This document shows, piece after piece, positions 1 through 8,231 of a stretch of 64,000 nucleotides of DNA. Source of the DNA: Microbacterium sp. YJN-G (GTDB lineage: Bacteria; Actinomycetota; Actinomycetes; Actinomycetales; Microbacteriaceae). Numbering within the stretch: the stretch's first letter is position 1; each line of letters begins with the position of its first letter. Where the stretch lies: NCBI RefSeq assembly GCF_015040615.1, contig NZ_CP060402.1:2790001-2854000 (forward strand). The letters run 5' to 3'. Under the pieces are notes generated by a model that saw nothing but the letters and a program-made list of their open reading frames with translations, searched no databases and had not been told where the DNA came from. The position numbers were made by a program, and so were the translations under genes.

Positions 1-48
1 TTCGCCGCCGGCACCCGCCTGCAGCGCGACACGGAGGGACTGGTATGA
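1..48 (+). CDS. 3' end of an upstream gene, possibly a DUF2975 membrane protein (partial)
   Basis: The first 15 codons in frame 1 read FAAGTRLQRDTEGLV and stop at a TGA that overlaps the ATG of the next gene (ATGA, 45-48). Ending in a GTRL...EGLV tail and being coupled to a small YozG-like XRE regulator is the usual arrangement for DUF2975 membrane proteins. The fragment is too short to prove the family, so the name rests on context. Confidence 0.4.
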   Translation, partial: FAAGTRLQRDTEGLV

Positions 49-275
49 GCCCGGCGGAGAGCGATGACGAGGCCACCGGCATCCACTGCAGGCTGGACGA
101 GCTGCTCGCCGAGCGGAACATGACCCTGACCGAGCTGAGCTCCCGCGTGGGCGTCAGCATCGTCAACCTGTCGGTGCTGAAGAACGACCGCGCCCGCGCC
201 ATCCGCTACTCGACCCTCCGCGCGATCTGCGAGGCGCTGGAGTGCGAGGTCGGCGACCTGCTCGTCCTCGCTTGA
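45..275 (+). CDS. Small XRE/Cro-type transcriptional regulator (YozG-like)
   Basis: This 76-residue protein is almost entirely one Cro/C1-type helix-turn-helix. Residues about 15-72 give LDELLAERNMTLTELSSRVG, then a recognition helix around SIVNLSVLKNDRARAIRYST, and the closing LRAICEALECEVGDLL typical of YozG-like one-domain regulators. It would act in the cytoplasm as a DNA-binding dimer. Its start codon overlaps the stop of the preceding gene, so the two are translationally coupled, as in the common DUF2975-XRE pair. The target is unknown; autoregulation of the pair is the simplest guess. Confidence 0.85.
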   Translation: MSPAESDDEATGIHCRLDELLAERNMTLTELSSRVGVSIVNLSVLKNDRARAIRYSTLRAICEALECEVGDLLVLA

Positions 276-540
276 ACCCCCTCCCCCGCCCTTCGACAGG
301 CTCAGGGACCCAACGGGAATGGGTTGCTGAGCCTGTCGAAGCACCCACGCTGGGATGTCCCCTTCGACAGGCTCAGGGACCCAACGGGACGGGAAGTGAC
401 AGGGATGGGTTGCCGAGCCTGTCGAAGCACCCACGCTGGGATGTCCCCTTCGACAGGCTCAGGGACCCAGACGGGGCCAGGCCCTTCGACAGGCTCAGGG
501 ACCCAGAGGCCGAGGCCGGCTCCCGTGGGCTGTCGTTCAG
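276..540. repeat. Cluster of interspersed repeats (core ttcgacaggctcaggga), both orientations
   Basis: No gene is seen between 276 and 614. The stretch is filled with copies of a short repeat: direct copies at about 291-312, 362-383, 448-469 and 484-505, and inverted copies at about 325-341 and 412-427. A larger unit, made of an inverted copy, a spacer (cacccacgctgggatgtcc) and a direct copy, occurs twice (about 298-369 and 370-455), so part of the cluster arose by tandem duplication. The remaining 505-614 holds nothing I recognise. Confidence 0.85.
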
Positions 541-614
541 GTGCGCAGCTGGCCATTCCGTCACACAGCCACCGACCCGAGCGCCGACTCGACGACCACC
601 TGGCGGACTGTCGT

Positions 615-2090
615 TCAGGCGACCATCGGCCGGAATCTGCGGGGCGGCGGATCGATTCCCGCCCAGGCGTACGTCAGCGCGGCGCGTTCTCTCAGCACGA
701 AGCTGTCACCGCTCGGGTGGTTGAGCACGAAGTCGCCCTTGCCTTCGCGCGTGATGCGCCAGCCACCGTGGTGCAGCTGCATGTGGTGGTAGCGGCACAG
801 CAGGATGCCCCGATCGATGTCCGTCCGGCCGCGGTCCGCCTTCCATTCGTCGATGTGGTGCGCCTCGCAATAGGACGAAGGACGATCGCAGCCCCTCCAC
901 CGACACCCGCCGTCCCTGATCGCGAGCGCGATCCTCTGCCGCGGGGTGAACAGCCGCTGTTCGCGTCCGACGTCGAGCGGATTGCCGCACCCGTCGACCG
1001 TGACGGCCACCGTTCCGGTGTCGCAGATGCGCTGCCGCACCGTCTGCGCGGGGAGCGAGACCAGCCCGTCTTCGGTGTGGCCCACGGGTGCGATGCCATC
1101 GGTCGCATCGATCACCTGCACCAGTCGCACCCCGACCTGCCGGACGCCGTGCACCGTCTCGGCGTCCGCGAGCACTCCCGCGCGGATGATGTCCATGAGC
1201 AGGTCGTAGCTGAGCTGCTCGTTCGTGCGGGTGTCGTCGGTCAGCTCCTGGGCACGGGCGGCCTCGTCGGCGTCCACGAACCGCGGGCCGCCACGACGGG
1301 GCCGGAGAGCCGCGGCGAAGACCGACTCGAAGAAGGCCGCGCCCTCATCGTCGAACGCGATGCTGGCGTGCTTGACGCCGTCCTGGTCGGTCCAGGTACG
1401 CAGGGTGCGACGCTCGAACCGGGCGAGGAAGCGCGCTTCGGCGCCCTCCGGATCGAGCATGTCGCGGATCGTCCGCGCGGCGGCCCCGAGCTCTTCGACC
1501 GTGCGCTCTGCCGCCTCATCAGCAAGGCGCTCTGCCGCCAGCATCCATGCGTCGTGGATCGCCGCAGCCTCCTCGGCAATGCCGCCCCCGACGTCCGGGG
1601 GTTCGGCGAGCCCGCGCAGGATCGCGTCGAACTGCGACGACGAGATGCGCCCCGCGCGCAGCGCATCCTTCAGGGGCTGTCGCCAGTCGGGCGGCGCAAC
1701 GGGCGACGAAGAGGCTTCGACACGCTCAGGTGCGGAATCCGCGATCGCGCCGCCGAGCATCGCCTCACCGACGCGCACCTGACGCGCGGCTTCCACCCTG
1801 GTCGATCCGGTGATCTCCTGCACGAGTGACACCGGATTGCGGTGCCCGCGCGACTGGGACAACCCCGAGTGGCCCGCATCCCTGGTGGATCGCGTGGCGA
1901 TGACGCCCGCCGCGATGATCCGCAGCTGCTCGGCGTGCCGCACGACGGCCGCCGATTCCTCGAGAACCGCGACGACCTCGGCATCCGTCATCCCGACCAT
2001 CGCCGCCTGCGCCTGCTCGGCGCGCGCGCCTTCACCCAGCCGCGCCCCCACGGTGGGGATCAGCGCCGCAACCTCGGTGAAAGTGGCCAT
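615..2090 (-). CDS. DUF222 / HNH endonuclease domain protein
   Basis: This 491-residue protein has the usual actinobacterial layout of an N-terminal helical DUF222 region and a C-terminal HNH nuclease. The HNH part carries a zinc-binding CRWRGC pair (about residue 400), AHHIDEW (about 410) and LLCRYHHMQLHH (about 430), so metal and catalytic residues are present. These genes are multicopy in Microbacteriaceae and their role is unsettled; a mobile-element or DNA-repair link has been suggested. A LexA-like site lies just upstream (2119-2134). The variable linker near residues 120-125 is encoded by a copy of the interspersed repeat found elsewhere in the window. Confidence 0.9.
   Translation of the reverse strand: MATFTEVAALIPTVGARLGEGARAEQAQAAMVGMTDAEVVAVLEESAAVVRHAEQLRIIAAGVIATRSTRDAGHSGLSQSRGHRNPVSLVQEITGSTRVEAARQVRVGEAMLGGAIADSAPERVEASSSPVAPPDWRQPLKDALRAGRISSSQFDAILRGLAEPPDVGGGIAEEAAAIHDAWMLAAERLADEAAERTVEELGAAARTIRDMLDPEGAEARFLARFERRTLRTWTDQDGVKHASIAFDDEGAAFFESVFAAALRPRRGGPRFVDADEAARAQELTDDTRTNEQLSYDLLMDIIRAGVLADAETVHGVRQVGVRLVQVIDATDGIAPVGHTEDGLVSLPAQTVRQRICDTGTVAVTVDGCGNPLDVGREQRLFTPRQRIALAIRDGGCRWRGCDRPSSYCEAHHIDEWKADRGRTDIDRGILLCRYHHMQLHHGGWRITREGKGDFVLNHPSGDSFVLRERAALTYAWAGIDPPPRRFRPMVA
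1715..1730. repeat. Interspersed repeat copy inside the HNH gene
   Basis: The sequence cttcgacacgctcagg differs by one base from the repeat core at 291-312. It lies in frame in the HNH gene and, read on the minus strand, encodes part of the peptide APERVEAS in the linker between the DUF222 and HNH domains. Confidence 0.75.
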
Positions 2091-2118
2091 ACTTCATACT
2101 GTCACGCGGCTCCGACAT

Positions 2119-2134
2119 TCGGAGATATGTTCGT
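2119..2134. promoter_or_regulatory. Imperfect LexA (SOS) box upstream of the HNH gene
   Basis: TCGGAGATATGTTCGT resembles the actinobacterial SOS box TCGAAC-N4-GTTCGA, with a good right half (GTTCG) and a weak left half. It sits 29-44 bp before the HNH start codon, where a repressor could block the promoter. A closely related site occurs at 7504-7519. LexA binding is inference. Confidence 0.4.
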
Positions 2135-2161
2135 AGATCTGTGGATAACTCCCCGCGCGGT

Positions 2162-3307
2162 TCACCCCTGATCCACCGCCGTGCGCAATGCCTCCATCAC
2201 CATCGGCCACGGCAGGCGCTCCTGCTCGAGGCGCACCCCGCCCTCGACAGAGATCCGGTCGAGCGCCGCCCGCTCCACCGAGGTGAGCGAGGGCAGCACG
2301 CGCGCCGAGACACCGTTCGGATCCGGCACCCAGAGTTCTCGATAAGCGAGCAGAGTGCTCTCGTCCATCAGCACGCTGACCGCCTCGACGCCATTCGCGC
2401 GCAGGCGATGCAGGATCGCGAAGCCGTCGGCATCCAGGTCACCCCAATACACGACCCGCGCCGAACGCACCCACGGCAGGCGATGGATCGGGACGGCGTA
2501 CCCGCCGCCGTGGACGGCGGCGGTTCCCGGCCAGTCGGGCAGTGCAAGCACCGACTCGAGGTTCTCGCAGACGATGACCGCGCGCGGCGCGAGCGACAGC
2601 ACGGAGAGTTCATCGATCGGCGCGGTGATGTCGCTCAGACCACCGGGCCGGGCCGCGGGGTCGAGGATGCGGATCCGCAGCGTCTCGGGCGAAGGGACGA
2701 AACCGAGATCGACCTCGCCGGTCATGGCCGCGTACAGCGACTCGACCAGGGCGCGATGCGCCCCGAGCCACTTGGTGTGCATGCCGGGGATCGGCACCTG
2801 CCGAAGCCGGTAGCCGGATGACGGATGCCGCCGCAACCAGGTGAGCACCTCGAGCAGCAGCGCGAAGTCAGCATCCGACAGCCTGTCGATCGCTCCCCCT
2901 CGGCGCTGGATCGCGGGGCGGATCGCCTCGTCGTCGCCGAAACGCTGGCGAAGCGCCGCCGCGCGGTCGCGGATCCGCATCCAGTCGCGGTACACCTCAC
3001 GTCCGGCGAATCGCGCGATGGCGTCTGCGGTGTAGAGGGAGAGTCGCTCGGGGAGCTCCTGCCGGCCGACGCTCGGCCAGTTCTTCTGCACCCAACTCAG
3101 CCGCACGTCATCGCCGCCCACCCCGCGCCACGATTCGGCCCACTCACTCGCCGCCCGCGGGTCGGCGAGCACGGCACGCTCCGTAGGCGGTCGCAGCGGG
3201 ATGCGGAGCACCGCCTCCGGGTCGTCACCGCAGGCGGCCCACTCGCGACGCCCCTTCTCGACCGCTTTCGCAGCCCGGGCGCGGGCCTCGGCGACGGTGA
3301 CCGGCAT
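2162..3307 (-). CDS. jetD: Wadjet defence nuclease subunit JetD (DUF3322/DUF2220)
   Basis: In complete Wadjet systems JetD is the Toprim-type nuclease that cuts plasmid DNA after the JetABC SMC-like motor has loaded and looped it. This 381-residue protein is near the usual length. The N-terminal half matches DUF3322. The C-terminal DUF2220 half carries the expected acidic sites, VIVCENLESV near residue 247 and the DxD-containing YWGDLDADG near 289. Its ATG overlaps the jetC stop (ATGA), the normal coupling. The frame looks intact, yet jetA, jetB and the jetC ATPase head are missing upstream, so it is probably a stranded remnant unless it has a separate use. Confidence 0.88.
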   Translation of the reverse strand: MPVTVAEARARAAKAVEKGRREWAACGDDPEAVLRIPLRPPTERAVLADPRAASEWAESWRGVGGDDVRLSWVQKNWPSVGRQELPERLSLYTADAIARFAGREVYRDWMRIRDRAAALRQRFGDDEAIRPAIQRRGGAIDRLSDADFALLLEVLTWLRRHPSSGYRLRQVPIPGMHTKWLGAHRALVESLYAAMTGEVDLGFVPSPETLRIRILDPAARPGGLSDITAPIDELSVLSLAPRAVIVCENLESVLALPDWPGTAAVHGGGYAVPIHRLPWVRSARVVYWGDLDADGFAILHRLRANGVEAVSVLMDESTLLAYRELWVPDPNGVSARVLPSLTSVERAALDRISVEGGVRLEQERLPWPMVMEALRTAVDQG

Positions 3308-6300
3308 CAGTCCACCTGCTCGAAGGGCACGTTCGACAGCAACGACTGCTTGCGGGTGGGGTTCGACACCGAGGTGACGGCCCCGACGTAGCTCTCGATC
3401 GTCTGTAGCAGCTTCTGCGGCGTGGCGAGGATCATGTGGAATCCGAACTCGCGGAAGACATCCATCGCCATCCGCGTGTACTGGCTGTCGGCCTTGTCGA
3501 AGGCCTCGTCGAGCACGATCGTGCCGTACGCCGGGACGTCCTGGTCGTCGTCGGTCAGCTGATAGCGCAACGCCGCCGCGAGGCAGAAGATCACGAGCTT
3601 CTGCCGCTGCCCTCCGGACAGCCCCGCGCTGGAGTCGTGCACGCTGAGCACCCGCCCTGCGCGGTCGACCTCCTGCGCCTGGAAGGTCACATGCTCACGG
3701 GTGTCGAGGCAGCGCTGACGCCAGGCGTAGTCGGCGCGGTCGCCGTTCTCGGCCGACTCGAGACGGTCCATGATGCGCTTCAGCGCGGCGAATCGCTGCT
3801 CGGCGCGCAGGTCGTTCTGATCCCACGAACCGTCGACGATGCTCTTCAGTTCGGTCATGAACTCGCTCGCGTCGGGCGAACGCCGCACCTTCACCCGGAT
3901 CCGCAGAAAACGGTCGGCGTCGAACAGCGACCGCCCCAGTGAGATGTTCACCGGGTCGATGCGCTCCTCGATCTGCTTGGGAGCATCGCGGATCTCGCTG
4001 AGCAGGTGCCCGATCAGGTCGCGCGACTTCTCGCGCAGCAGTCTGCGGAAGTTCTCCTCGTGAGCGGGAGACCGCGGGTGCGGATGCCGTCGAGCAGCGC
4101 CCGATAGCCGCTGCGATCGTCGACGTCGGAGGTGAGGTTCGGGGCGGCTGCCGGCCACGCGCCCCGGAACTCCGAAGCCAGCCGGGCGAAGGTCATCATG
4201 GATCGCGACCGTGCGTCATCCGCTTCCTTCGCCGCCGCGTGCAGCGCATTGGCGACCTTCAGCCCGATGTCCCCGATGTTCGCCGTGTCGATCCGCCGCT
4301 GAACGGCGCGATAGCGTGCCTCGAGCAGAGCGATGTCGGCATCCGCCACCTCGACGCCGTGCAGCCGCGCAGTGAGCTGCGCGATCAGCGAGTCCGACGC
4401 CTGCAGGGCGCTCATCGCGAGTGCGCGCGCGGCATTAGCGTCATCCGCCTCCTGATTGCTGCTCTGCTTGCGCCGCTCGGCATCCTCGACGGCCCGCGAT
4501 GCTTCATCGAGGTCGCGGCTCCGGGCGGTCAGGCGAGCCAGCTCCGCCTCGCGGTCCGCGATGGTCGCCTCCGCCGCGGCGGCGTCGAACTCGGCCCACG
4601 TGCGCTTCAGCACGCGTTCGAGCAGCAGCCGCCTGGCCATGGCGGCCTGGCCGGCGGCCAGATGCTCGTCGAGCTCGGCCCGCATCCGGTCGAGTTCGGT
4701 CTGTGCCGCCGCCCGGCGCTCGAGCAGGTGATCGATCTTCGCCTGGTTGTCGGACCCGAGGATCCAGTGGCGTCTGTCATCGATCGCCACGCGATCGTTC
4801 TTCTCGTAACGTCGAGCAGACGTCTTGATCTGCCCGCCGAGGGTGACGCCGCGCTCGACCTCGTCGAGTTCGTCCGGACCCGCGACGCACGAGACGTCGA
4901 ACGAGTCCGAGAGCCGCCACTGCATCCACTTCTGGAACGGGCCCTCCGCCACGCGGACGCGATGCAGCAGCGAGTCCCGCGCTCGCGCGGGCCGCGGCGC
5001 CGCAGCATCCGCCGGCACCGCCTCGATGACCAGCCGCGTTCCCAGCGAACGCTTCTCGATGAGGCGTCGCACGCGCACGAGATCGGCGTCGCGCACGAGC
5101 AGGGCCGAGGCGAGCGGATGCAGCACGCGCTCGATCGCGCCCGTCCACTCGGCGTATTCCGGCATCACGTCGATCAGCTCACCACCGAACGGGATGGTCT
5201 TCTCGCTGACCCCCCGAGTTCACCCGCCAGCCACTCGCGCACGCCGAGCAGACGCGGCTCGAGATTGCTGCGCCGGTTCTTCATCGACTGCAGCTGCTCG
5301 TCGAGCTTCTCGACCCGGCGGCGCGCAGCGGCATGCCGTTCGTGCACGGCATGACTGTCGTCATCACTGGGCGGGACGGCGAGGTCGGCGCGCGCGGACT
5401 CCTGCAGAGCGGCGAACTCTGCGGCATCCGCCGGCGCGTGCTCGATCCCCGCGGAACGCAGCTCGGACGCGAAACGCTCAGCCTCGTTGCGGATGCGGTC
5501 GGCGGCGCTCCGCGCGTCGTCGATGCTGCGCCTCACGAGGCCGGCATCCACTCCCCCGAGCTGCGCTTCCCGCATGCGCGCCTCGCCGAGCACGCGGTCG
5601 GCCTCCTGACGCGCAAGGTCAGCCGCGACTGCCCGCTCCTGCGCCCGGGCGAGATCGGCCACCTGGTCCTCGCGCTGCGTCTGGGCGAGCTTCAGGTGCA
5701 GCCGGTCCTGGAACGGCGTCTGCACCTCGATGAGGTGCTGCAGCTCAGCCACCGCCTCGGACTGACGCTCGTACTCCGCGGTCACCGCCTCGATCCGCTC
5801 GAGGTGCTCGGCCTGACGGCGCAGCTCGACCACGTGCTCGTGCGCGGCATTGAGCTCGCGGAACTGCTCGGTGGCGTTGCGCGCCTGGTCGAACGTGCCG
5901 GGGCGGTCGAGCATGAAGGCGCGGAAGAGCGTGTCGAGGTTGCCGAGGTTCTTCGCCGACTGCGTCTTGTGCAGCAGGTGCAGCGCGTTGTCGCCGCTGA
6001 TCCCGAACACTCGGCGCATCCGGGTGAAGAAGCCGCCATGGCTTCCCGTCGAGACGACGCCGTCGGGGAAGGCTGCCTTGAGCCGCCGCGCTTCGATGCC
6101 CTTGGCGACGAACGGAGCGAGCTCGGTGAGCGCGACCTCGGTGCGCACCAGAAGGAAGGCATCCTTGAGGTCGGCGCGGGCGGTGAGCGTGCCAGGCATG
6201 TGGAAGAGCCGCACGAGACTCACCGGCGCATCGTGCCGGTTCTCGAAGCGCAGCAGGATGCCGCTCCAGGTCGCTCGCGGGCGAAGATACGTGCTGACGG

Positions 6301-6410
6301 CGCGGTCTTCGAGCTCGTCTGCCTCCTTGCTCCAGGCGCCGCGGACATAGCTGACAAGACCGCGATCGTTCGCACGCGACGACGCGTCCTGCGCGGCCGC
6401 ATTGCACCGT
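3307..6410 (-). pseudogene. jetC: jetC remnant (SMC-like ATPase of Wadjet): 5'-truncated, two frameshifts
   Basis: Reading right to left, about 6400-5216 encodes a JetC N-terminal region that begins after the missing Walker A (GLVSYVRGAW, then RFENRHDAPVSLVRLFHMPG) and enters coiled coil. The frame then breaks at a run of six G at 5211-5216. The next frame continues cleanly (VSEKTIPFGGELIDVMPEYAEW) to about 4070, where a second one-base loss switches frame again (AHEENFRRLLREKSRDL). The last part keeps the ABC signature LSGGQRQKL and Walker B TIVLDEAFDKAD. With no Walker A and two breaks it cannot make an active ATPase. Either break could be a base-calling error, but the missing head is a real structural loss. 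Confidence 0.85.
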
Positions 6411-7097
6411 CGATGCGCCGCCCGAGATCTCGTTCGTCCAGCGCTCGGCGAGCTTCAGCGCCGTGAACGTCTTGCCCGTGCCGCAGGCCATGACGAGCTT
6501 GCCGCGGTCGTGACCGCTGCCGGGCCTGAGACCCTCCATCACGGCCTGCACGGCCTCGTGCTGGTGAGCCCACAGCGTCTTGAGGGCGTGCCGCTCGGGA
6601 GCGATCTCGGGCTTGAGCAGCTCGTAGGTCGACCAGTCGATCGAGCTGTGGCGAAGCTCGGCGAGCGACACGCGCCGCACCGGCTTCGTGCGGTTCTTCA
6701 GCGCCTCTTCGGCGTTCACCGACCACGGGGCACTCGTCGTGTCGATGACGAGGCCCTCTGTGAAGGGCTCCTTACCCATCGCCTCGAAGAAGGAATCGAG
6801 GTCGCCCTTCTGCATCCGGTGGGTCTCGGCGAAGAACTTCACCTGCACGGCGAGCAGCCCGCCGCCCTGGATCTCTGCCACCAGGTCAATACCGGTGTCG
6901 GGACGGCCGCCGCGCCCGGGCCAGTCCTTCCACAGCCAGACCGCTCCGAGCTGATCCGCCCACAACGGCTCGACCGTCAGGTAGTGGCGCGCGAGCTGCT
7001 CGAGATAGTTCCCAGCCATCCGCTTGCTGTCCGCCAGACCGCGGAACTCCGCCAGCAGTCCATCGAGCGTGGTCTCATGCAAAGGCTCGCCTGCCAT
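6411..7097 (-). pseudogene. Type ISP restriction-modification enzyme, N-terminal fragment
   Basis: About 229 residues of a type ISP (LlaBIII-like) single-chain restriction enzyme remain. They include the Mrr-like nuclease with GIDLVAEI...AVQVKFF (the D...QxK site, about residues 70-90) and the first helicase motif DRGKLVMACGTGKTFTALKL (about 200-218). The similarity stops right after AERWTNEISGG. The rest of the helicase, the methyltransferase and the target-recognition domain are absent, and the sequence continues directly into jetC. The start codon is intact, and an XRE controller-like gene is divergently placed upstream. The fragment has no methylation partner in the window. The exact family name is from memory of motif order, without a search. 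Confidence 0.75.
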
Positions 7098-7133
7098 CGC
7101 GCCCCTCCCAGCGATCCCCTCATCCCGGGGTTT

Positions 7134-7162
7134 GTACTAGTACCCGGGTTTGTTAACCCGGG
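7134..7162. promoter_or_regulatory. Palindromic operator region between the type ISP remnant and the XRE gene
   Basis: Two palindromes lie end to end: GTACTAGTAC (7134-7143) and CCCGGGTT-tgtt-AACCCGGG (7143-7162, perfect 8-bp arms). The half-word cccgggGTTTGT appears again just to the left. They sit between divergent genes, as controller-protein operators of restriction-modification systems do. The XRE protein at 7195-7470 is the obvious candidate to bind them. Confidence 0.55.
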
Positions 7163-7194
7163 CACAGGTAACGGACATTACCCACGCTTGAGAG

Positions 7195-7470
7195 GTGCCC
7201 CGTGTCCCGTCCGCCGCTGCCGCTCACATCGGGGCTCGCATCCGGACCGCGCGGGAGTCGGCGACGATCACGCAGGATCGCCTTGCAGTCGACAGCGACA
7301 TCGACTCGTCGAACATCCGCGCTTACGAATCGGGGCGCGCGCTGCCGAGCATCCACACGCTCGTGCGCATCGCCGAGGCGCTGCGCACGCCGGTCGCGTA
7401 CTTCCTCGAGGAAGTCACGTCCGAGATGTTCCCCGTCGCCGCGACGGACGGGCGCCGCCGGCGCGGATGA
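7195..7470 (+). CDS. XRE-family regulator, possible restriction-modification controller (C protein)
   Basis: This 91-residue protein has a single Cro/C1 helix-turn-helix. Residues about 12-70 include ARIRTARESATITQDRLAV, then DSSNIRAYESGRALPSIHTL and VRIAEALRTPVAYFLEE. Size and pattern match controller proteins that set expression of restriction enzymes. It is divergent from the truncated type ISP gene, with palindromes between them. The only in-frame start is GTG at 7195 with weak AGAGG just before it, so the start is less sure than the family. With its restriction partner broken it may now only regulate itself. Confidence 0.75.
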   Translation: MPRVPSAAAAHIGARIRTARESATITQDRLAVDSDIDSSNIRAYESGRALPSIHTLVRIAEALRTPVAYFLEEVTSEMFPVAATDGRRRRG

Positions 7471-7503
7471 GATCGGATGCCGTAGGCACTACCCGACCTA
7501 ATG

Positions 7504-7519
7504 TCGGAGGTATGTTCGA
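7504..7519. promoter_or_regulatory. Imperfect LexA (SOS) box upstream of the DUF2695 gene
   Basis: TCGGAGGTATGTTCGA matches the actinobacterial SOS consensus TCGAAC-N4-GTTCGA except at two positions in the left half. It is nearly identical to the site before the HNH gene (2119-2134). If it is an operator, the downstream gene should start at the ATG at 7531 and not at 7501. Binding is unproved. Confidence 0.4.
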
Positions 7520-7530
7520 AACTCTCGGGC

Positions 7531-7872
7531 ATGGACACATCACTCATCAACGAAGCTGAAGACCTCGTCCGCGGCCTCGCCGCGACACTGACCGCGCCGC
7601 TGCAAGCCGAATGCCTGCCGTGCTACCTCGACAGGATGCTGCGCACCGCGCCATGCGACGGCACGCTGCGCCTCGCAAAGCGGTATCGAGATGCCGTGGC
7701 CCCGCGCGCGACAGCACTCGAGCGACGGATGCAGTCCCGAGGCGGATTCTGCGACTGCGAGATCCTCTGGAACGTGTACAACGCGAAGTCCGACGAGGTC
7801 ATCCCGTGCCTTGGTGTGCGACGGGGCAACACCTCGCCGTGCGACCTGTGGACGGGGCGACGGCGCTGGTGA
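7531..7872 (+). CDS. DUF2695 domain protein
   Basis: A protein of about 113 residues whose core matches DUF2695: a cysteine pair in ECLPCYLDRML, then PCDGTLRLAKRYRD, APRATALERR and GGFCDCEILWNVY. The function of the family is unknown. Regularly placed cysteines (CLPC, CDC, and one near the C terminus) may bind a metal, which is inference. I chose the ATG at 7531 because the region just before it holds a LexA-like site; an in-frame ATG at 7501 would add ten residues. It stands alone, followed by a tandem repeat array. Confidence 0.7.
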   Translation: MDTSLINEAEDLVRGLAATLTAPLQAECLPCYLDRMLRTAPCDGTLRLAKRYRDAVAPRATALERRMQSRGGFCDCEILWNVYNAKSDEVIPCLGVRRGNTSPCDLWTGRRRW

Positions 7873-7899
7873 GGGAGGGCGGGGTACTGGGGCCTGGGG

Positions 7900-8100
7900 C
7901 CCTTCGACAAGCTCAGGGACCCAGTAGTTGACGGCCCTTCGACAGGCTCAGGGACCCAGTAGCCGACAGGCCCTTCGAGAGCCTCAGGGACCCAGCGGTC
8001 GACGGCCCTTCGACAGGCTCAGAGACCCAGCAGTCGACGGCCCTTCGACAGGCTCAGGGACCCAGGATCGGACAGCCCTTCGAGAGCCTCAGGGACCCAG
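7900..8100. repeat. Six-copy tandem array of a 35-36 bp repeat
   Basis: The 359-bp gap between the DUF2695 gene and the symporter holds six tandem units starting at about 7901, 7936, 7972, 8007, 8042 and 8077. Each has the core ccttcgaCagGCtcagggaccca followed by a variable linker such as gtagttgacgg. Two units carry gagagcc in place of gacaggc. A decayed seventh unit (gcggcgacccag) ends near 8122. It is the same repeat as at 276-540, but here strictly direct and evenly spaced. 8123-8231 presumably holds the symporter promoter, with no clear elements. Confidence 0.85.
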
Positions 8101-8231
8101 CGGTTGACAGCCGCGGCGACCCAGCCTGACGCACCCGTCATCGTTCGTCACAACGCGGCGGGAATCCTGGGAGACGTCTTAACGTTTGAGTCCGTGGCGC
8201 GCACCGTGCGCGCGAAAGACATGGAGCACCC

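Noticed and set aside
324..1829. A 501-codon plus-strand open frame overlapping the HNH gene
   Set aside because: It is the antisense of the HNH gene plus the repeat cluster; composition is Arg/Asp/Pro-rich with no domain, and the opposite strand has clear HNH motifs.
5745..6400. Long open frame continuing from the type ISP N terminus through the jetC region
   Set aside because: Beyond about 6410 this frame gives Arg/Pro/Ala-rich low-complexity protein, the signature of reading high-G+C coding DNA out of frame, while the jetC frame here reads sensibly.
276..8122. Repeats considered as a CRISPR array
   Set aside because: The 35-bp period is close to CRISPR repeat length but the units are almost wholly conserved, linkers are only about 12 bp, copies are dispersed and inverted, and no cas genes are present.
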